Assembly: GCA_047921215.1 (NCBI GenBank)
Contig: JBLRWO010000002.1
Location: 132,303 to 196,302, forward strand
DNA: 64,000 bases
Origin: RECM01 sp047921215
GTDB taxonomy: Bacteria > Bacteroidota > Rhodothermia > Balneolales > Cyclonatronaceae
Direction: 5' to 3'
This document shows positions 53,452-61,764 of the stretch, piece by piece. The stretch's first letter is position 1; every line of letters begins with the position of its first letter. The translations under genes and the position numbers were made by a program. Below the pieces are notes generated by a model, which saw only the letters and a list, made by a program, of their open reading frames with translations, made no database searches and was not told the DNA's origin.

Positions 53452-55797
53452 ATGAAGATTATACAACTCCTTATTCTGGCGGGAATCACTGTATTATTTC
53501 TCACAGCCGATCTGAATGCCCGGCAGACCGCAAATTTCGAACTGGCCGAGCGATTTACGGCCACCAACATGCAGAAAATGACGGGGAGTACCTCCCTCAA
53601 TGCCAGATGGATAGAAGATGAAGAGCGTTTCTGGTACGAATGGCAGACCACCGAAGGAAAACACTGGGTTTTTGTGGATGCAGCCCGGAAAACAAAAAGA
53701 CCGTTGTTCGACCGTAATGACATGGCGGCACAGCTTTCTGAAACATTCAACAGGGGGTTCAACGCCAAAGATCTCGACCTCAAGGGCTTTGACTACGACA
53801 CCGAGCGGGGTTTTTTCACCTTTCATGTAGACAGTGTGGAATTCAAATACCACATCGACCGGAATCTGCTCGAAAAGGGCGATTCCCTTGAAGCGGAAGC
53901 CCGCACACCCTGGGCCACGTTCTCGCCCGACAGCACGTGGATTGCCTTTGCACGCACTCACGATCTGTATGTGATGCGGGCAAATGACCCCGACAGCACC
54001 GAAATCCGTCTTACCACCGACGGCGAGCGCTGGTACAGTTTCCAGCAGGACCATGGTGACACCACCTCAACCAAACGTCTGAGGTCTCGTGCCAGCTGGT
54101 TCGAGGATTCCAGAAAACTGTATGTGAAACGGCAGGACTGGCGCGAGGTGGGTGAACTTTGGGTGATCAATACCATAAAACAGCGCCCGGAGCTGGAAAC
54201 CTACAAGTACAACCTTCCCGGCGAGGAGAAGCACTATCAGGACGAGATACTGGTGTTTGACCCGGAAACCAAAGAGCATGTACGCCTCGACACCGACAAG
54301 TGGCCCGACCAGTCGCTCGGCGGAACCTATTTCAGGGGCGGGGGCATTTTCACTACCGATAAATCCGATTTTCTCTACATCCTCCGGCGAAACCGCACCT
54401 GGAACGAGGTGGATGTGGTGAAAGCCAATACCGCCACCGGCAAAACCGAGGTGCTGTGGTCGGAAACCAGCAAACCCTACTTTAATACCCGCTATGCCCA
54501 GCTGGCCATCATCAACGAAGGCGAAGAGTACATCTGGTGGAGCGAGCGGAACGGATGGGGGCAGCTTTACCGCTACGACAGTGCCGGTATCCTCCGGAAC
54601 AGGATTACCACAGGCCACTTTATGGTCGGCGACATCGCGGCCATCGATACGGCCGCCAGCACCATCTATTTTGAGGGCCTGGGCAGGGAAGAGGGACGGA
54701 ATCCCTACTATTCCCACTATTACTCGGTGCGGTTCGACGGCACGAGGCAGCGGCTGCTCACACCCGAGGATGCCAACCACAGCTTTTCGATGAGCGACAG
54801 CCGGAATTTCTTTGTAAATAACCACTCCCGGCCGGATGTCCCGACCAAAGTGGTGTTAAGGGATAAAAACGGTTCAGTTGTAATGGAACTTGAGGCCGTG
54901 GACCTCACAAAGATGACCGAAGCGGGCTATACCCTGCCCGAGAATTTCTCGGTTAAAGCAAAAGACGGGTCTACCGATCTGTACGGGGTGATGTGGAAAC
55001 CGGCCGATTTCGATCCCGGGAAAAAGTATCCCATCATTTCGTATGTCTATCCAGGTCCACAGGTTGAGCCCTGGCCGCGTTCATTCTCGATCGGAGGCAC
55101 GGCCGCAAGGGCACACTCCCTGGCCCAGGTGGGCTTTGTGGTGGTCGCCATGGGCAACCGGGGCGGCAGTCCGCTCAGGGAGAAATGGTACCATAACTTC
55201 GGGTACGACAACCTGCGCGACTACCCGCTCGAGGACAACCGCTACGGCATCGAGCAGCTGGCGGCAACCCGCCCCTATATCGACCTCGACAAGGTGGGCA
55301 TATACGGTCATTCGGGCGGGGGATTCATGAGCACGGCCGCCCTGCTAACCTATCCCGATTTCTACAAGGTGGCGGTCTCATCGGCGGGAAACCACGACAA
55401 CAATGTGTACAACATCTTCTGGAGCGAGGTGCACCATGGTGTGAAGGCCGAAACCAGCAAGGTTAAAGTGAAAGACGAAAACGGTGAGGAGACAGAAGAA
55501 GAACGCACCCGTTTCCGGTCACGGATTCCCTCGAACGCCGAGCTGGCGAAAAACCTGCAGGGTCGCCTTCTGCTCATTCATGGCGGCATCGACAACAACG
55601 TACATCCGGCCAATACGTACCGCATGGCAGATGCGCTGATCAAGGCAGGCAAGCGTTTCGACATGATGATCCTGCCTGAAGCGCGGCATGGATTCGGACG
55701 TTACAACGCCTATTACGAACGTATGCTGTGGGACTACTTCGCCGAACACCTGCTGGGTACGTACCGGACGGATGTGAACTACAACATACCGGACTAA
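53452..55797 (+). CDS. Secreted S9 peptidase, DPP-IV-like
   Basis: The 781-residue protein has a signal peptide (about 1-24), a DPP-IV N-terminal beta-propeller (about 60-510) and a C-terminal alpha/beta hydrolase. The catalytic triad is Ser621 (GHSGGG), Asp714 (GGIDNNVH) and His746 (ARHGFG). The YPGPQVEPWP and GGSPLRE loops are typical of periplasmic dipeptidyl-peptidases of this branch. An unusual charged insert (KVKVKDENGEETEEERTRF) sits between the Ser and Asp regions. It is monocistronic, with a palindromic hairpin about 50 bp downstream. Confidence 0.92.
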   Translation: MKIIQLLILAGITVLFLTADLNARQTANFELAERFTATNMQKMTGSTSLNARWIEDEERFWYEWQTTEGKHWVFVDAARKTKRPLFDRNDMAAQLSETFNRGFNAKDLDLKGFDYDTERGFFTFHVDSVEFKYHIDRNLLEKGDSLEAEARTPWATFSPDSTWIAFARTHDLYVMRANDPDSTEIRLTTDGERWYSFQQDHGDTTSTKRLRSRASWFEDSRKLYVKRQDWREVGELWVINTIKQRPELETYKYNLPGEEKHYQDEILVFDPETKEHVRLDTDKWPDQSLGGTYFRGGGIFTTDKSDFLYILRRNRTWNEVDVVKANTATGKTEVLWSETSKPYFNTRYAQLAIINEGEEYIWWSERNGWGQLYRYDSAGILRNRITTGHFMVGDIAAIDTAASTIYFEGLGREEGRNPYYSHYYSVRFDGTRQRLLTPEDANHSFSMSDSRNFFVNNHSRPDVPTKVVLRDKNGSVVMELEAVDLTKMTEAGYTLPENFSVKAKDGSTDLYGVMWKPADFDPGKKYPIISYVYPGPQVEPWPRSFSIGGTAARAHSLAQVGFVVVAMGNRGGSPLREKWYHNFGYDNLRDYPLEDNRYGIEQLAATRPYIDLDKVGIYGHSGGGFMSTAALLTYPDFYKVAVSSAGNHDNNVYNIFWSEVHHGVKAETSKVKVKDENGEETEEERTRFRSRIPSNAELAKNLQGRLLLIHGGIDNNVHPANTYRMADALIKAGKRFDMMILPEARHGFGRYNAYYERMLWDYFAEHLLGTYRTDVNYNIPD

Positions 55798-55849
55798 CGG
55801 GGAAGGTTGCCACCGGGAGCCTCTTATTTTGCACCAAAACGGGTAACAT

Positions 55850-55884
55850 TTTTACAGAGTTGACAGATTGTCAACTCTGTAAAA
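55850..55884. other. Perfect 16-bp-arm inverted repeat with 3-nt loop
   Basis: TTTTACAGAGTTGACA (55850-55865) and its exact complement (55869-55884) flank a 3-nt spacer GAT. It lies between the S9 peptidase stop and the convergent amidohydrolase remnant. It may act as a bidirectional terminator, but its U-rich side is on the 5' arm, so it is not a classical one. Confidence 0.75.
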
Positions 55885-55941
55885 GGGTGGTTTTCTAAAA
55901 AAAGCAGAACCTATCTGTCTGCGTTAATCTCATCCACTTTT

Positions 55942-56250
55942 TTAATAAATCCCTTCAGCATCATCGGGAATCGTACAGTCGTTTTGGGAACCTGCACATA
56001 CAATTTTACTGCCGTCAATAACGATCACACTGTTTTCAACGGCAGGTGAACCGGTGCCGTCAAACAGGGCCGCACCGGTAAGTACCCTTATTGCATTCGA
56101 ATTCGTATTCGTATTCGTATTCGTATCAGTACTTGCATTCGCCGGCTGGCCCGTTGCGGGTTGCAATGTCAGGAATACGGAAAGGGTAATAATTGCCGGA
56201 AAAAAGGGTAAAACGGTACGTTTTGATCCCCGGTTTTTGATTGACAGCAT
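55942..56250 (-). pseudogene. Amidohydrolase remnant, N-terminal fragment only
   Basis: About 100 codons remain: a signal peptide (starting MLSIKNRGSKRT, ending ATGQ), an Asn-Thr repeat linker, then the first beta strands of a metal-dependent amidohydrolase (ALFDGTGSPAVENSVIVIDGSKI). It stops just before the metal-binding HxH motif, so it cannot be catalytic. The rest of the gene (normally over 300 codons) is absent downstream. An in-frame start at 56280 also exists. Confidence 0.7.
56101..56124. repeat. Hexanucleotide microsatellite (ATTCGT)4
   Basis: Four perfect ATTCGT units within the amidohydrolase remnant encode alternating Asn-Thr on the minus strand; a degenerate unit flanks them on each side. 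Period six keeps the frame. Confidence 0.8.
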
Positions 56251-56517
56251 AACGGATGTACAGATATGAGATAAACACATGGAGGAAGGTGGATTTGGTT
56301 TCCTGGTGGCAAATCACGGAAATACCATCGGCATCCCCGGACATAGCATTATATCAGAAAACGAATCTGCAAAAGCACCAGAAACAATACTAAACCTCCA
56401 AATGCGGGGGTAGCTAACTGATCAGACCACTGTACAGGTGGGGATTACAACTTACGCCGTCTCAAATCCGCAGGGGCTGAACCAGTGGTTTATACCCGGA
56501 ACAGCCTGTGGCTGCTG
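56251..56517. other. Intergenic region with possible membrane-protein relic
   Basis: On the minus strand around 56360-56430 a short frame without a start codon encodes a single membrane-like segment (FGGLVLFLVLLQIRFL) before a stop. It may be the end of a decayed membrane-protein gene, or chance. Nothing else is recognisable. Confidence 0.3.
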
Positions 56518-56946
56518 CTAATCCGCCTTAAATCCGGCATCACGAAGCTCATCGAAGCCGCCTATGTTATACACCTGCTCAAATCCCATGCTTTTCATGA
56601 TCCGGGCGGCCTGGCCACTGCGGTTTCCAGACCGGCAGTAGAGATAGTAGGTTTTATCTTTGTCAAGTTCAGAAATCTTATCACGGAAATCGGCCGACAT
56701 AAAGTCGATCAGGTCGTCCGTTTTGGTGAGATGTCCCTGTTCGTATTCCACCCGGGTGCGAACATCTATGACAACACCGGGCTGCTTTTCAACCATTTCT
56801 TTAAATTCGTCGACACTGATGTCAACTCCTGATGATGATTTTGAAAAGATATTAAACATAACTGCTCCTGCTATTAAGATTATTACTGTAATTAAACTCT
56901 TATTTGTCACTCTTCTGTCTGAAGTTTTTTGATTGCACGCAACCAT
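56518..56946 (-). CDS. Membrane-anchored rhodanese-domain protein
   Basis: The 142-residue protein has one N-terminal membrane segment (about residues 18-33) and a single rhodanese domain with the active-site loop YCRSGNRSG, where Cys is the persulfide-carrying residue. It also has VVIDVRTRVEYEQGHL before and VYNIGGFDEL after it. It probably transfers sulfur at the periplasmic face. It is on the same strand as the sulfur operon, about 180 bp beyond the SulP gene, so may be its last member. Confidence 0.87.
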   Translation of the reverse strand: MVACNQKTSDRRVTNKSLITVIILIAGAVMFNIFSKSSSGVDISVDEFKEMVEKQPGVVIDVRTRVEYEQGHLTKTDDLIDFMSADFRDKISELDKDKTYYLYCRSGNRSGQAARIMKSMGFEQVYNIGGFDELRDAGFKAD

Positions 56947-57014
56947 AGTCGGCTCTCTGGCTACAAAGCCCGGCTAATCCAGGCTCCGGCTAAAACATCA
57001 GGTACTAATTAATT

Positions 57015-57036
57015 TGTCAATTGTATTCAGGTATCA
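57015..57036. repeat. Dispersed TGTCAA-N4-TTCAGG-ATC repeat copy
   Basis: TGTCAATTGTATTCAGGTATC resembles the two TGTCAACC...TTCAGGCA copies upstream of hutU at 18731 and 18759. It is short and non-coding. Confidence 0.4.
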
Positions 57037-57083
57037 GCAACCAGTGTGCGTTGCAGGGGGCTTTTTGAAGCATCCCGCGCAAG

Positions 57084-57143
57084 CTTCGACTCCGCCCTTC
57101 GGCTGCGCTCAGCATGACGAATTGGGTGCATCAACAATTCGTC
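57084..57143. repeat. Dispersed TTCGACTCCGC-type element plus stem-loop
   Basis: CTTCGACTCCGCCC, then TTCGGCTGCGCTCAG, then CATGACGA is a word series repeated in many Bacteroidota-like genomes. It is followed by GACGAATTG (57116-57124) and its inverse CAATTCGTC (57135-57143). The stem-loop overlaps the last codons of the SulP gene, whose final residues (SPLQTNC) are therefore encoded by repeat DNA. Confidence 0.55.
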
Positions 57144-58867
57144 TGCAGGGGCGAATGAGCGGCGTCACTCTCATACTCATCCTTCTGCCGGTAATACCGC
57201 AGGGCATCACCCGCATCGAAGAAAAAGCTGCGGTCGCCCACAATTTCGGTTATGCCACAGGTTTTGAGCCTGTCGCGCACGGGGCCGATGGCACTGGCAA
57301 TATACAGATCAATATCGCGTAAGCGAAGATCTTTGATAAACTCCTGCAACATGTGGATACCGGTGGAATCGACATAACTGATGGACGAAGCGTCCAGTAT
57401 CACCACTTTCAGGTCCTTGCCATGGCTTGCAATCCGCTCTTCAACCGTTTCCCGGAAATGCTCCACGTTTGCAAAGAACAGGGATGAATCAAAGCGGTAT
57501 ATCAGCACGTCTTTCTCAACAACCGCCTCCTGGTAACGCGTGATGTTCCGGAAATTATTGGTCGTACCGAGACGTCCCAGCTCGGCGTGGTGCGGTTTGG
57601 TACTGCTGTAGATCACCAGAACCAGTGATATGATTACCCCGATGGCAATTCCCTCCTCTATACCGAGGGCAAGCGTGGCTATGAACGTTACCGCCAGCAT
57701 GGCCAGATCCTTTTTGTCTGTCCTCCAGAGATAGGCCATCTCCTTGTGATCGAACAGGCCGGCCACTGCCACCATAATGATTGCGGCCAGAACAGCGCTT
57801 GGCAGATAGTAAAAGAGCGGAGTTAAAAACAGAACCGTGAGGCCTATCAGAACAGCACTGATAACCGACGCGATCGTTGTGGCAGCTCCTGCCTGATCGT
57901 TGACGGCTGTACGTGAAAATCCGCCTGTTGTGGGGAACGACTGGAAGAAGGCGCCACCCAGATTCGCCCCTCCGAGAGCGATCAGTTCCTGGTTTGCATC
58001 CACCTTGTAACCGCGCTTGTTAGCAATGGCTTTGGCAACGGCGATCGATTCCATATAACTGACCAGTGAGATGACCAGGATGATGGGGAAAAGTGCCTGC
58101 AGATCATTCATATCAAATCCCGGCGACATAAATGATGGCAGACCTTTGGGTACATCACCTACAATGCCCACACCGTGTGTATGCAGGTTGAAAAGGGCGG
58201 TAGCCACGGTACCAATCACCACCACGACCAGGGCCGATGGAAAGGTTTTCTTCCAATTTTTGATCAGCATAATAGTCGCAACCGATCCGATACCGATGAT
58301 GGCCGTAATCGGGTCAATCTCGGTAATTCTCTGTGCCGCTCCTATCAGAATTTCATGAACCTGTTTGGTCCGCGGCAGGTCGAGCCCCAGCAGGTTACGC
58401 AGCTGACTGGCACCGATAATGATAGCAGCTGCCGACGTAAAACCACTCAGTACGGGGTGGGAGAGGAAGTTCACCAGGAAACCCATCCTGAAAACCCCCA
58501 TCAGCAGCTGGAATACGCCAACACCCAGTGCCGTCATGATAGCCAGTTGTATGAAACGGTCGCTCCCAACATCGGCCAGCTCGCCAACGCCGGCCACAAC
58601 CAGCAGGGATACCATCGCAACCGGGCCAACGGCAAGCTGCCGGGAAGTACCGAAAATGGCGTAGAGCAGAAGCGGAACGATGGAAGCATACAAGCCATAA
58701 ACCGGTGGCATCCCCGCAAGGACCGCATAGGCCATGCCCTGAGGAACCAGCATGATGGCAACGGTTATACCCGCATTCATATCCCCCTTTAAAGCATCCC
58801 TGTTGTAATTCTGCAGGGTTCCAATGATGGGAATAAAACGGGCAATATTTTTGACTAATGCGCTCAT
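57131..58867 (-). CDS. SulP family anion transporter with STAS domain
   Basis: The 578-residue permease has the SulP signature region (MLVPQGMAYAVLAGMPPVYGLYAS), about 11-14 membrane segments, and a C-terminal STAS domain (about 430-550) with the ILDASSISYVDSTGIH motif. SulP proteins move sulfate, bicarbonate or other anions. Its position behind the MBL-rhodanese and YeeE genes points to sulfate or another sulfur oxyanion. The C-terminal tail runs into a repeat element. Confidence 0.9.
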   Translation of the reverse strand: MSALVKNIARFIPIIGTLQNYNRDALKGDMNAGITVAIMLVPQGMAYAVLAGMPPVYGLYASIVPLLLYAIFGTSRQLAVGPVAMVSLLVVAGVGELADVGSDRFIQLAIMTALGVGVFQLLMGVFRMGFLVNFLSHPVLSGFTSAAAIIIGASQLRNLLGLDLPRTKQVHEILIGAAQRITEIDPITAIIGIGSVATIMLIKNWKKTFPSALVVVVIGTVATALFNLHTHGVGIVGDVPKGLPSFMSPGFDMNDLQALFPIILVISLVSYMESIAVAKAIANKRGYKVDANQELIALGGANLGGAFFQSFPTTGGFSRTAVNDQAGAATTIASVISAVLIGLTVLFLTPLFYYLPSAVLAAIIMVAVAGLFDHKEMAYLWRTDKKDLAMLAVTFIATLALGIEEGIAIGVIISLVLVIYSSTKPHHAELGRLGTTNNFRNITRYQEAVVEKDVLIYRFDSSLFFANVEHFRETVEERIASHGKDLKVVILDASSISYVDSTGIHMLQEFIKDLRLRDIDLYIASAIGPVRDRLKTCGITEIVGDRSFFFDAGDALRYYRQKDEYESDAAHSPLQTNC

Positions 58868-58917
58868 GGTGTTAAAATGCGGGCCGACAACGGCCTTGTT
58901 GCCGGCCCTATTTCAAA

Positions 58918-60324
58918 TCAGGCAGTTTGTGGTGCTTTGTAGTTTGCGAATTCATCGTCGATGAGAACCACGTCGAAGCCGGATCGCTTCAGCAATGCGG
59001 CGGCAACTGCGGATCGTCCGCCCGACTGGCAATGCACATAGAATTTTTTGCCCGATGGCAGCTCGTCCTTTTTCGGAAGCAGCCGTGTATGGGCATAGTT
59101 CAGCGCACCTTCCACATGGCCTTCGTTGAATTCGGAGGCTTTTCTCACATCCAGCACAACGGAGTTGCTGTCAAGGTTTTCGACCGCATCAAAGGTCGTA
59201 ACCGGCAGCTTGTCCATTTTACCGCCCTGGGCAGCATACATCTGCAGGTCTCTGGCAGTAACATAGCCTTTAACCCTGTCGAGACCGATTCTGTACAGGT
59301 CGCGGATGGCCTCTTCCAGGCGGTGTTCTTCCACAACCAGGTAGATGTCGTCGTCTTCGGTAATGTACGATCCGGCAACCGTATTGAACTGCTTGTTCAG
59401 CGGCGAAAGGAGTGATCCTGGCACATGACCGGCAGCATAATCGTTGCGCTCGCGGGTATCCAGCAGGACGGCATTCCGGTTACCGGCAAGATTCCGGAGC
59501 TCTCTCAGGGTAAGTCGCTCGGCTCGCGGAAGTCCGCCGATGATGGCCGGGCCGATCTTGTTGTCTCTCTTCATTCTTGCGAAATAGAGAGGGGGCTCGG
59601 GCTGGCCTTCGAGGATGAACTTCACAAAATTGTCTTCGGAAGTGGCCGATTTCAGCGAATTGTTATACCGGAGCTCGTAACCGACAGTAGTTTCGGGGAT
59701 AGCACCGAGAGCCTTGCCGCAGGCACTGCCGGCGCCGTGACCGGGCCATATCTGCATATATTCGGGCATGCTTTTGAAGGCTTCAACGGTTTTGAAAAGG
59801 GTGCGGGCCGAGGGCTCCATCACATTTTCCATGCCGGCAGCCGACTCGAGCAGGTCGGGACGGCCCACATCGCCAACGAATACAAAGTCGCCGGTGGCCA
59901 TGCCCATGGGTTCATTCGCGGCGGCGCCATCGGTGATCAGATAGGTGAGGTGTTCCGGGGTGTGGCCCGGGGTGTGCCATGCCTTGATGGTGATGTTGCC
60001 GATTTTGAATGAATCGCCGTCCTTCAGAAACCCGAAGTCGTAATCGCTGTTTTTCAGCCACTCATACTTCCAGTCCTTGTCGCCTTCATCCGAAGCGTAG
60101 ACCTTAACTCCGCGCTCTGCGAATTCGCGGAGGCCGGAGATGTAGTCGGCGTGGATGTGGGTGTCGACAGCGGCGGTAATGGTCAGATTTTCCTTTGCCG
60201 CGGCATTTATATACTGATCGATATCGCGCATCGGGTCGATTACAACCGCGGTGCCGTTGGCCTGGCAGCCAATCAGATAGGCATATTGTGCCAGCTTGTC
60301 GTCAAAGAATTGTTTGAAATACAT
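58918..60324 (-). CDS. MBL-fold hydrolase with two rhodanese domains (persulfide dioxygenase-like)
   Basis: The 468-residue protein has an N-terminal metallo-beta-lactamase domain with metal motif THIHADYISG, then HTPGHTPEH and GDVGRPD, followed by two rhodanese domains. The first (about 270-355) lacks the catalytic Cys (YLVVEEHRL in the loop); the second (about 375-465) has it (HCQSGGRSA). This architecture is known in CstB-type and related persulfide/sulfur-oxidising enzymes that detoxify sulfide-derived persulfides. An AGGAG Shine-Dalgarno sits about 8 nt upstream of the ATG, unusual for this window. Confidence 0.9.
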   Translation of the reverse strand: MYFKQFFDDKLAQYAYLIGCQANGTAVVIDPMRDIDQYINAAAKENLTITAAVDTHIHADYISGLREFAERGVKVYASDEGDKDWKYEWLKNSDYDFGFLKDGDSFKIGNITIKAWHTPGHTPEHLTYLITDGAAANEPMGMATGDFVFVGDVGRPDLLESAAGMENVMEPSARTLFKTVEAFKSMPEYMQIWPGHGAGSACGKALGAIPETTVGYELRYNNSLKSATSEDNFVKFILEGQPEPPLYFARMKRDNKIGPAIIGGLPRAERLTLRELRNLAGNRNAVLLDTRERNDYAAGHVPGSLLSPLNKQFNTVAGSYITEDDDIYLVVEEHRLEEAIRDLYRIGLDRVKGYVTARDLQMYAAQGGKMDKLPVTTFDAVENLDSNSVVLDVRKASEFNEGHVEGALNYAHTRLLPKKDELPSGKKFYVHCQSGGRSAVAAALLKRSGFDVVLIDDEFANYKAPQTA

Positions 60325-60504
60325 GTTGATTTCTCCTGTTTGGATATGGTTTTATTTGATATTCTGTAAGTCTGATTTAATGAAAATATTCATGTCTCCC
60401 GGCGTTGTAACTGTCGGCTATTCCTCAGCCGGCTTCGTAATTGCCGAAAAACCGGGATACCGGATGCACGTACCGAAGTCTCCGCCGTTACGGGCATATT
60501 ATTA

Positions 60505-60930
60505 TCAGTGTGGTAATTTGGGACGGAGCACTCCGTATGTGTACGTTCCCAGCAGTGCGGCAAGGATCGGGATTACCATGATGGTAAGTCCGCTACCGAG
60601 CAGTGCGAACATCGGGCCGGGGCAGGCGCCGAGCAGTGCCCAGCCCAGGCCGAATATGGAACCGCCAACAATGTACCGGGTAACCTGTGATGCATCCTTC
60701 GGCGGAATGGTAATGGGGTTGCCATCCAAATCCTTCAGGTTTTTACGCTTGATGATCTGTACCGATATGATGCCGACGATGACGGCCAGACCTATAATTC
60801 CGTACATGTGGATGGAATCGAACCGAAACATCTCCTGAATCCTGAACCAGGATACGACCTCCGATTTGATCAGCACAAAACCGAACACAAGGCCGATAAG
60901 CAAATATTTCAGATATTCTGTGAATTTCAT
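60505..60930 (-). CDS. YeeE/YedE-type sulfur transporter half (DUF6691)
   Basis: The 141-residue membrane protein has about four hydrophobic segments and the motif LGACPGPMFAL typical of the short YeeE/YedE half. It lies 13 bp after the other half on the same strand. YeeE/TsuA-type proteins take up thiosulfate or related sulfane sulfur. Confidence 0.87.
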   Translation of the reverse strand: MKFTEYLKYLLIGLVFGFVLIKSEVVSWFRIQEMFRFDSIHMYGIIGLAVIVGIISVQIIKRKNLKDLDGNPITIPPKDASQVTRYIVGGSIFGLGWALLGACPGPMFALLGSGLTIMVIPILAALLGTYTYGVLRPKLPH

Positions 60931-60943
60931 AATGGTGAACCGT

Positions 60944-61507
60944 TTAGGATAATATAATTGGATAGATGAGGTAGGTCATGAGCAGGCCGCCAATAAAGAA
61001 ACCGATAACGGCAATCAGGGAGGCAAGCTGAAGGTCAGACAGGCCGGAGATGGCATGACCCGATGTGCATCCGCCGGCATAGCGGGTACCGAAGCCCACC
61101 AGAAAACCGCCCACAATAAGAACGATGATACCTGTAACCGATCCCAGTGCATTCCAGGTGAACAGATCATCGGGTACCAGCCCGGTGAAATCCTGTATGC
61201 CCAGGGCCTGAAGATCCGTAATGGTGGATGCAGCCAGTTGAATGGGTTCGGGGTTGGCGAATACATAGCCGCCGAGGAACCCGCCCAGAACCGAGCCGAA
61301 CAAAAAGGTGAAGTTCCACTTGCCGACCGATCTCCAGTCGTAGTTGAAGAACTCTACGTTACCGAAATTACATGCGGCGCAGGCGTGCTGAAGATTGGCC
61401 GAAACGCCGAACATCTTGCCGCCAAGCAGCAACAGAGCCGGTACGGTAAGGCCAATGATGGGGCCGGCCACGTACCAGGGCCAGGGTTGATACAAAAAGT
61501 CTAACAT
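60944..61507 (-). CDS. YeeE/YedE-type sulfur transporter half
   Basis: The 187-residue membrane protein has GLTVPALLLLGGKMFGVS and the YeeE signature GTRYAGGCTSGHAISG. A HACAACNFGNVEFF cysteine cluster lies in a loop. I used the ATG at 61507; the longer frame upstream overlaps the promoter and operator. It is the first gene of the sulfur operon. Confidence 0.88.
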   Translation of the reverse strand: MLDFLYQPWPWYVAGPIIGLTVPALLLLGGKMFGVSANLQHACAACNFGNVEFFNYDWRSVGKWNFTFLFGSVLGGFLGGYVFANPEPIQLAASTITDLQALGIQDFTGLVPDDLFTWNALGSVTGIIVLIVGGFLVGFGTRYAGGCTSGHAISGLSDLQLASLIAVIGFFIGGLLMTYLIYPIILS

Positions 61508-61539
61508 AATTTTATAGGTGTGTTTTTGTTTGTTCGAAT

Positions 61540-61570
61540 CAAAAGTACGACAATTGTTACTACTTGTCAA
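61540..61570 (-). promoter_or_regulatory. Promoter of the sulfur operon, TTG-N20-TACTTTTG
   Basis: Read on the minus strand, TTG (61570-61568), 20 nt, then TACTTTTG (61547-61540) matches the Bacteroidota -33/-7 consensus exactly. It lies about 33 bp upstream of the first YeeE start. Confidence 0.8.
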
Positions 61571-61577
61571 TACAAGT
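61562..61577. promoter_or_regulatory. GntR operator candidate at sulfur operon promoter
   Basis: ACTTGTCAATACAAGT is a palindrome (ACTTGT-N4-ACAAGT) covering the -33 TTG of the sulfur promoter. On the minus strand it reads ACTTGTATTGACAAGT, 14/16 identical to the site at 61690. Confidence 0.75.
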
Positions 61578-61689
61578 TGTGGTGTTATTCTGTTAATCTT
61601 TCAATTTTTCGTTTTTAGATTAAATAGTATCAATGATTTAACTAAATCTAAAATTTTCCTGTATCCCCCTGGAAAAACAATGCAACCAT

Positions 61690-61705
61690 ACTTGTATTAA
61701 CATGT
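61690..61705. promoter_or_regulatory. GntR operator candidate at regulator promoter
   Basis: ACTTGTATTAACATGT, immediately upstream of the TTG of the regulator's own promoter. It resembles the HutC-type half-sites CTTGT...ACAAG as I remember them. Confidence 0.75.
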
Positions 61706-61706
61706 A

Positions 61707-61737
61707 TTGATGTTTTGCGTTGCTTTGCTTATCTTTT
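61707..61737 (+). promoter_or_regulatory. Promoter of the GntR regulator gene, TTG-N20-TATCTTTT
   Basis: TTG (61707-61709), 20 nt, then TATCTTTT (61730-61737), one base off TAnnTTTG. It lies 27 bp upstream of the regulator ATG. Confidence 0.65.
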
Positions 61738-61764
61738 ACGAAAATCAATTAACCAAAAAACCCG

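Noticed and set aside
61534..61541. tRNA T-arm-like TTCGAATC
   Set aside because: No acceptor stem or other arms around it; it lies in the sulfur promoter region.
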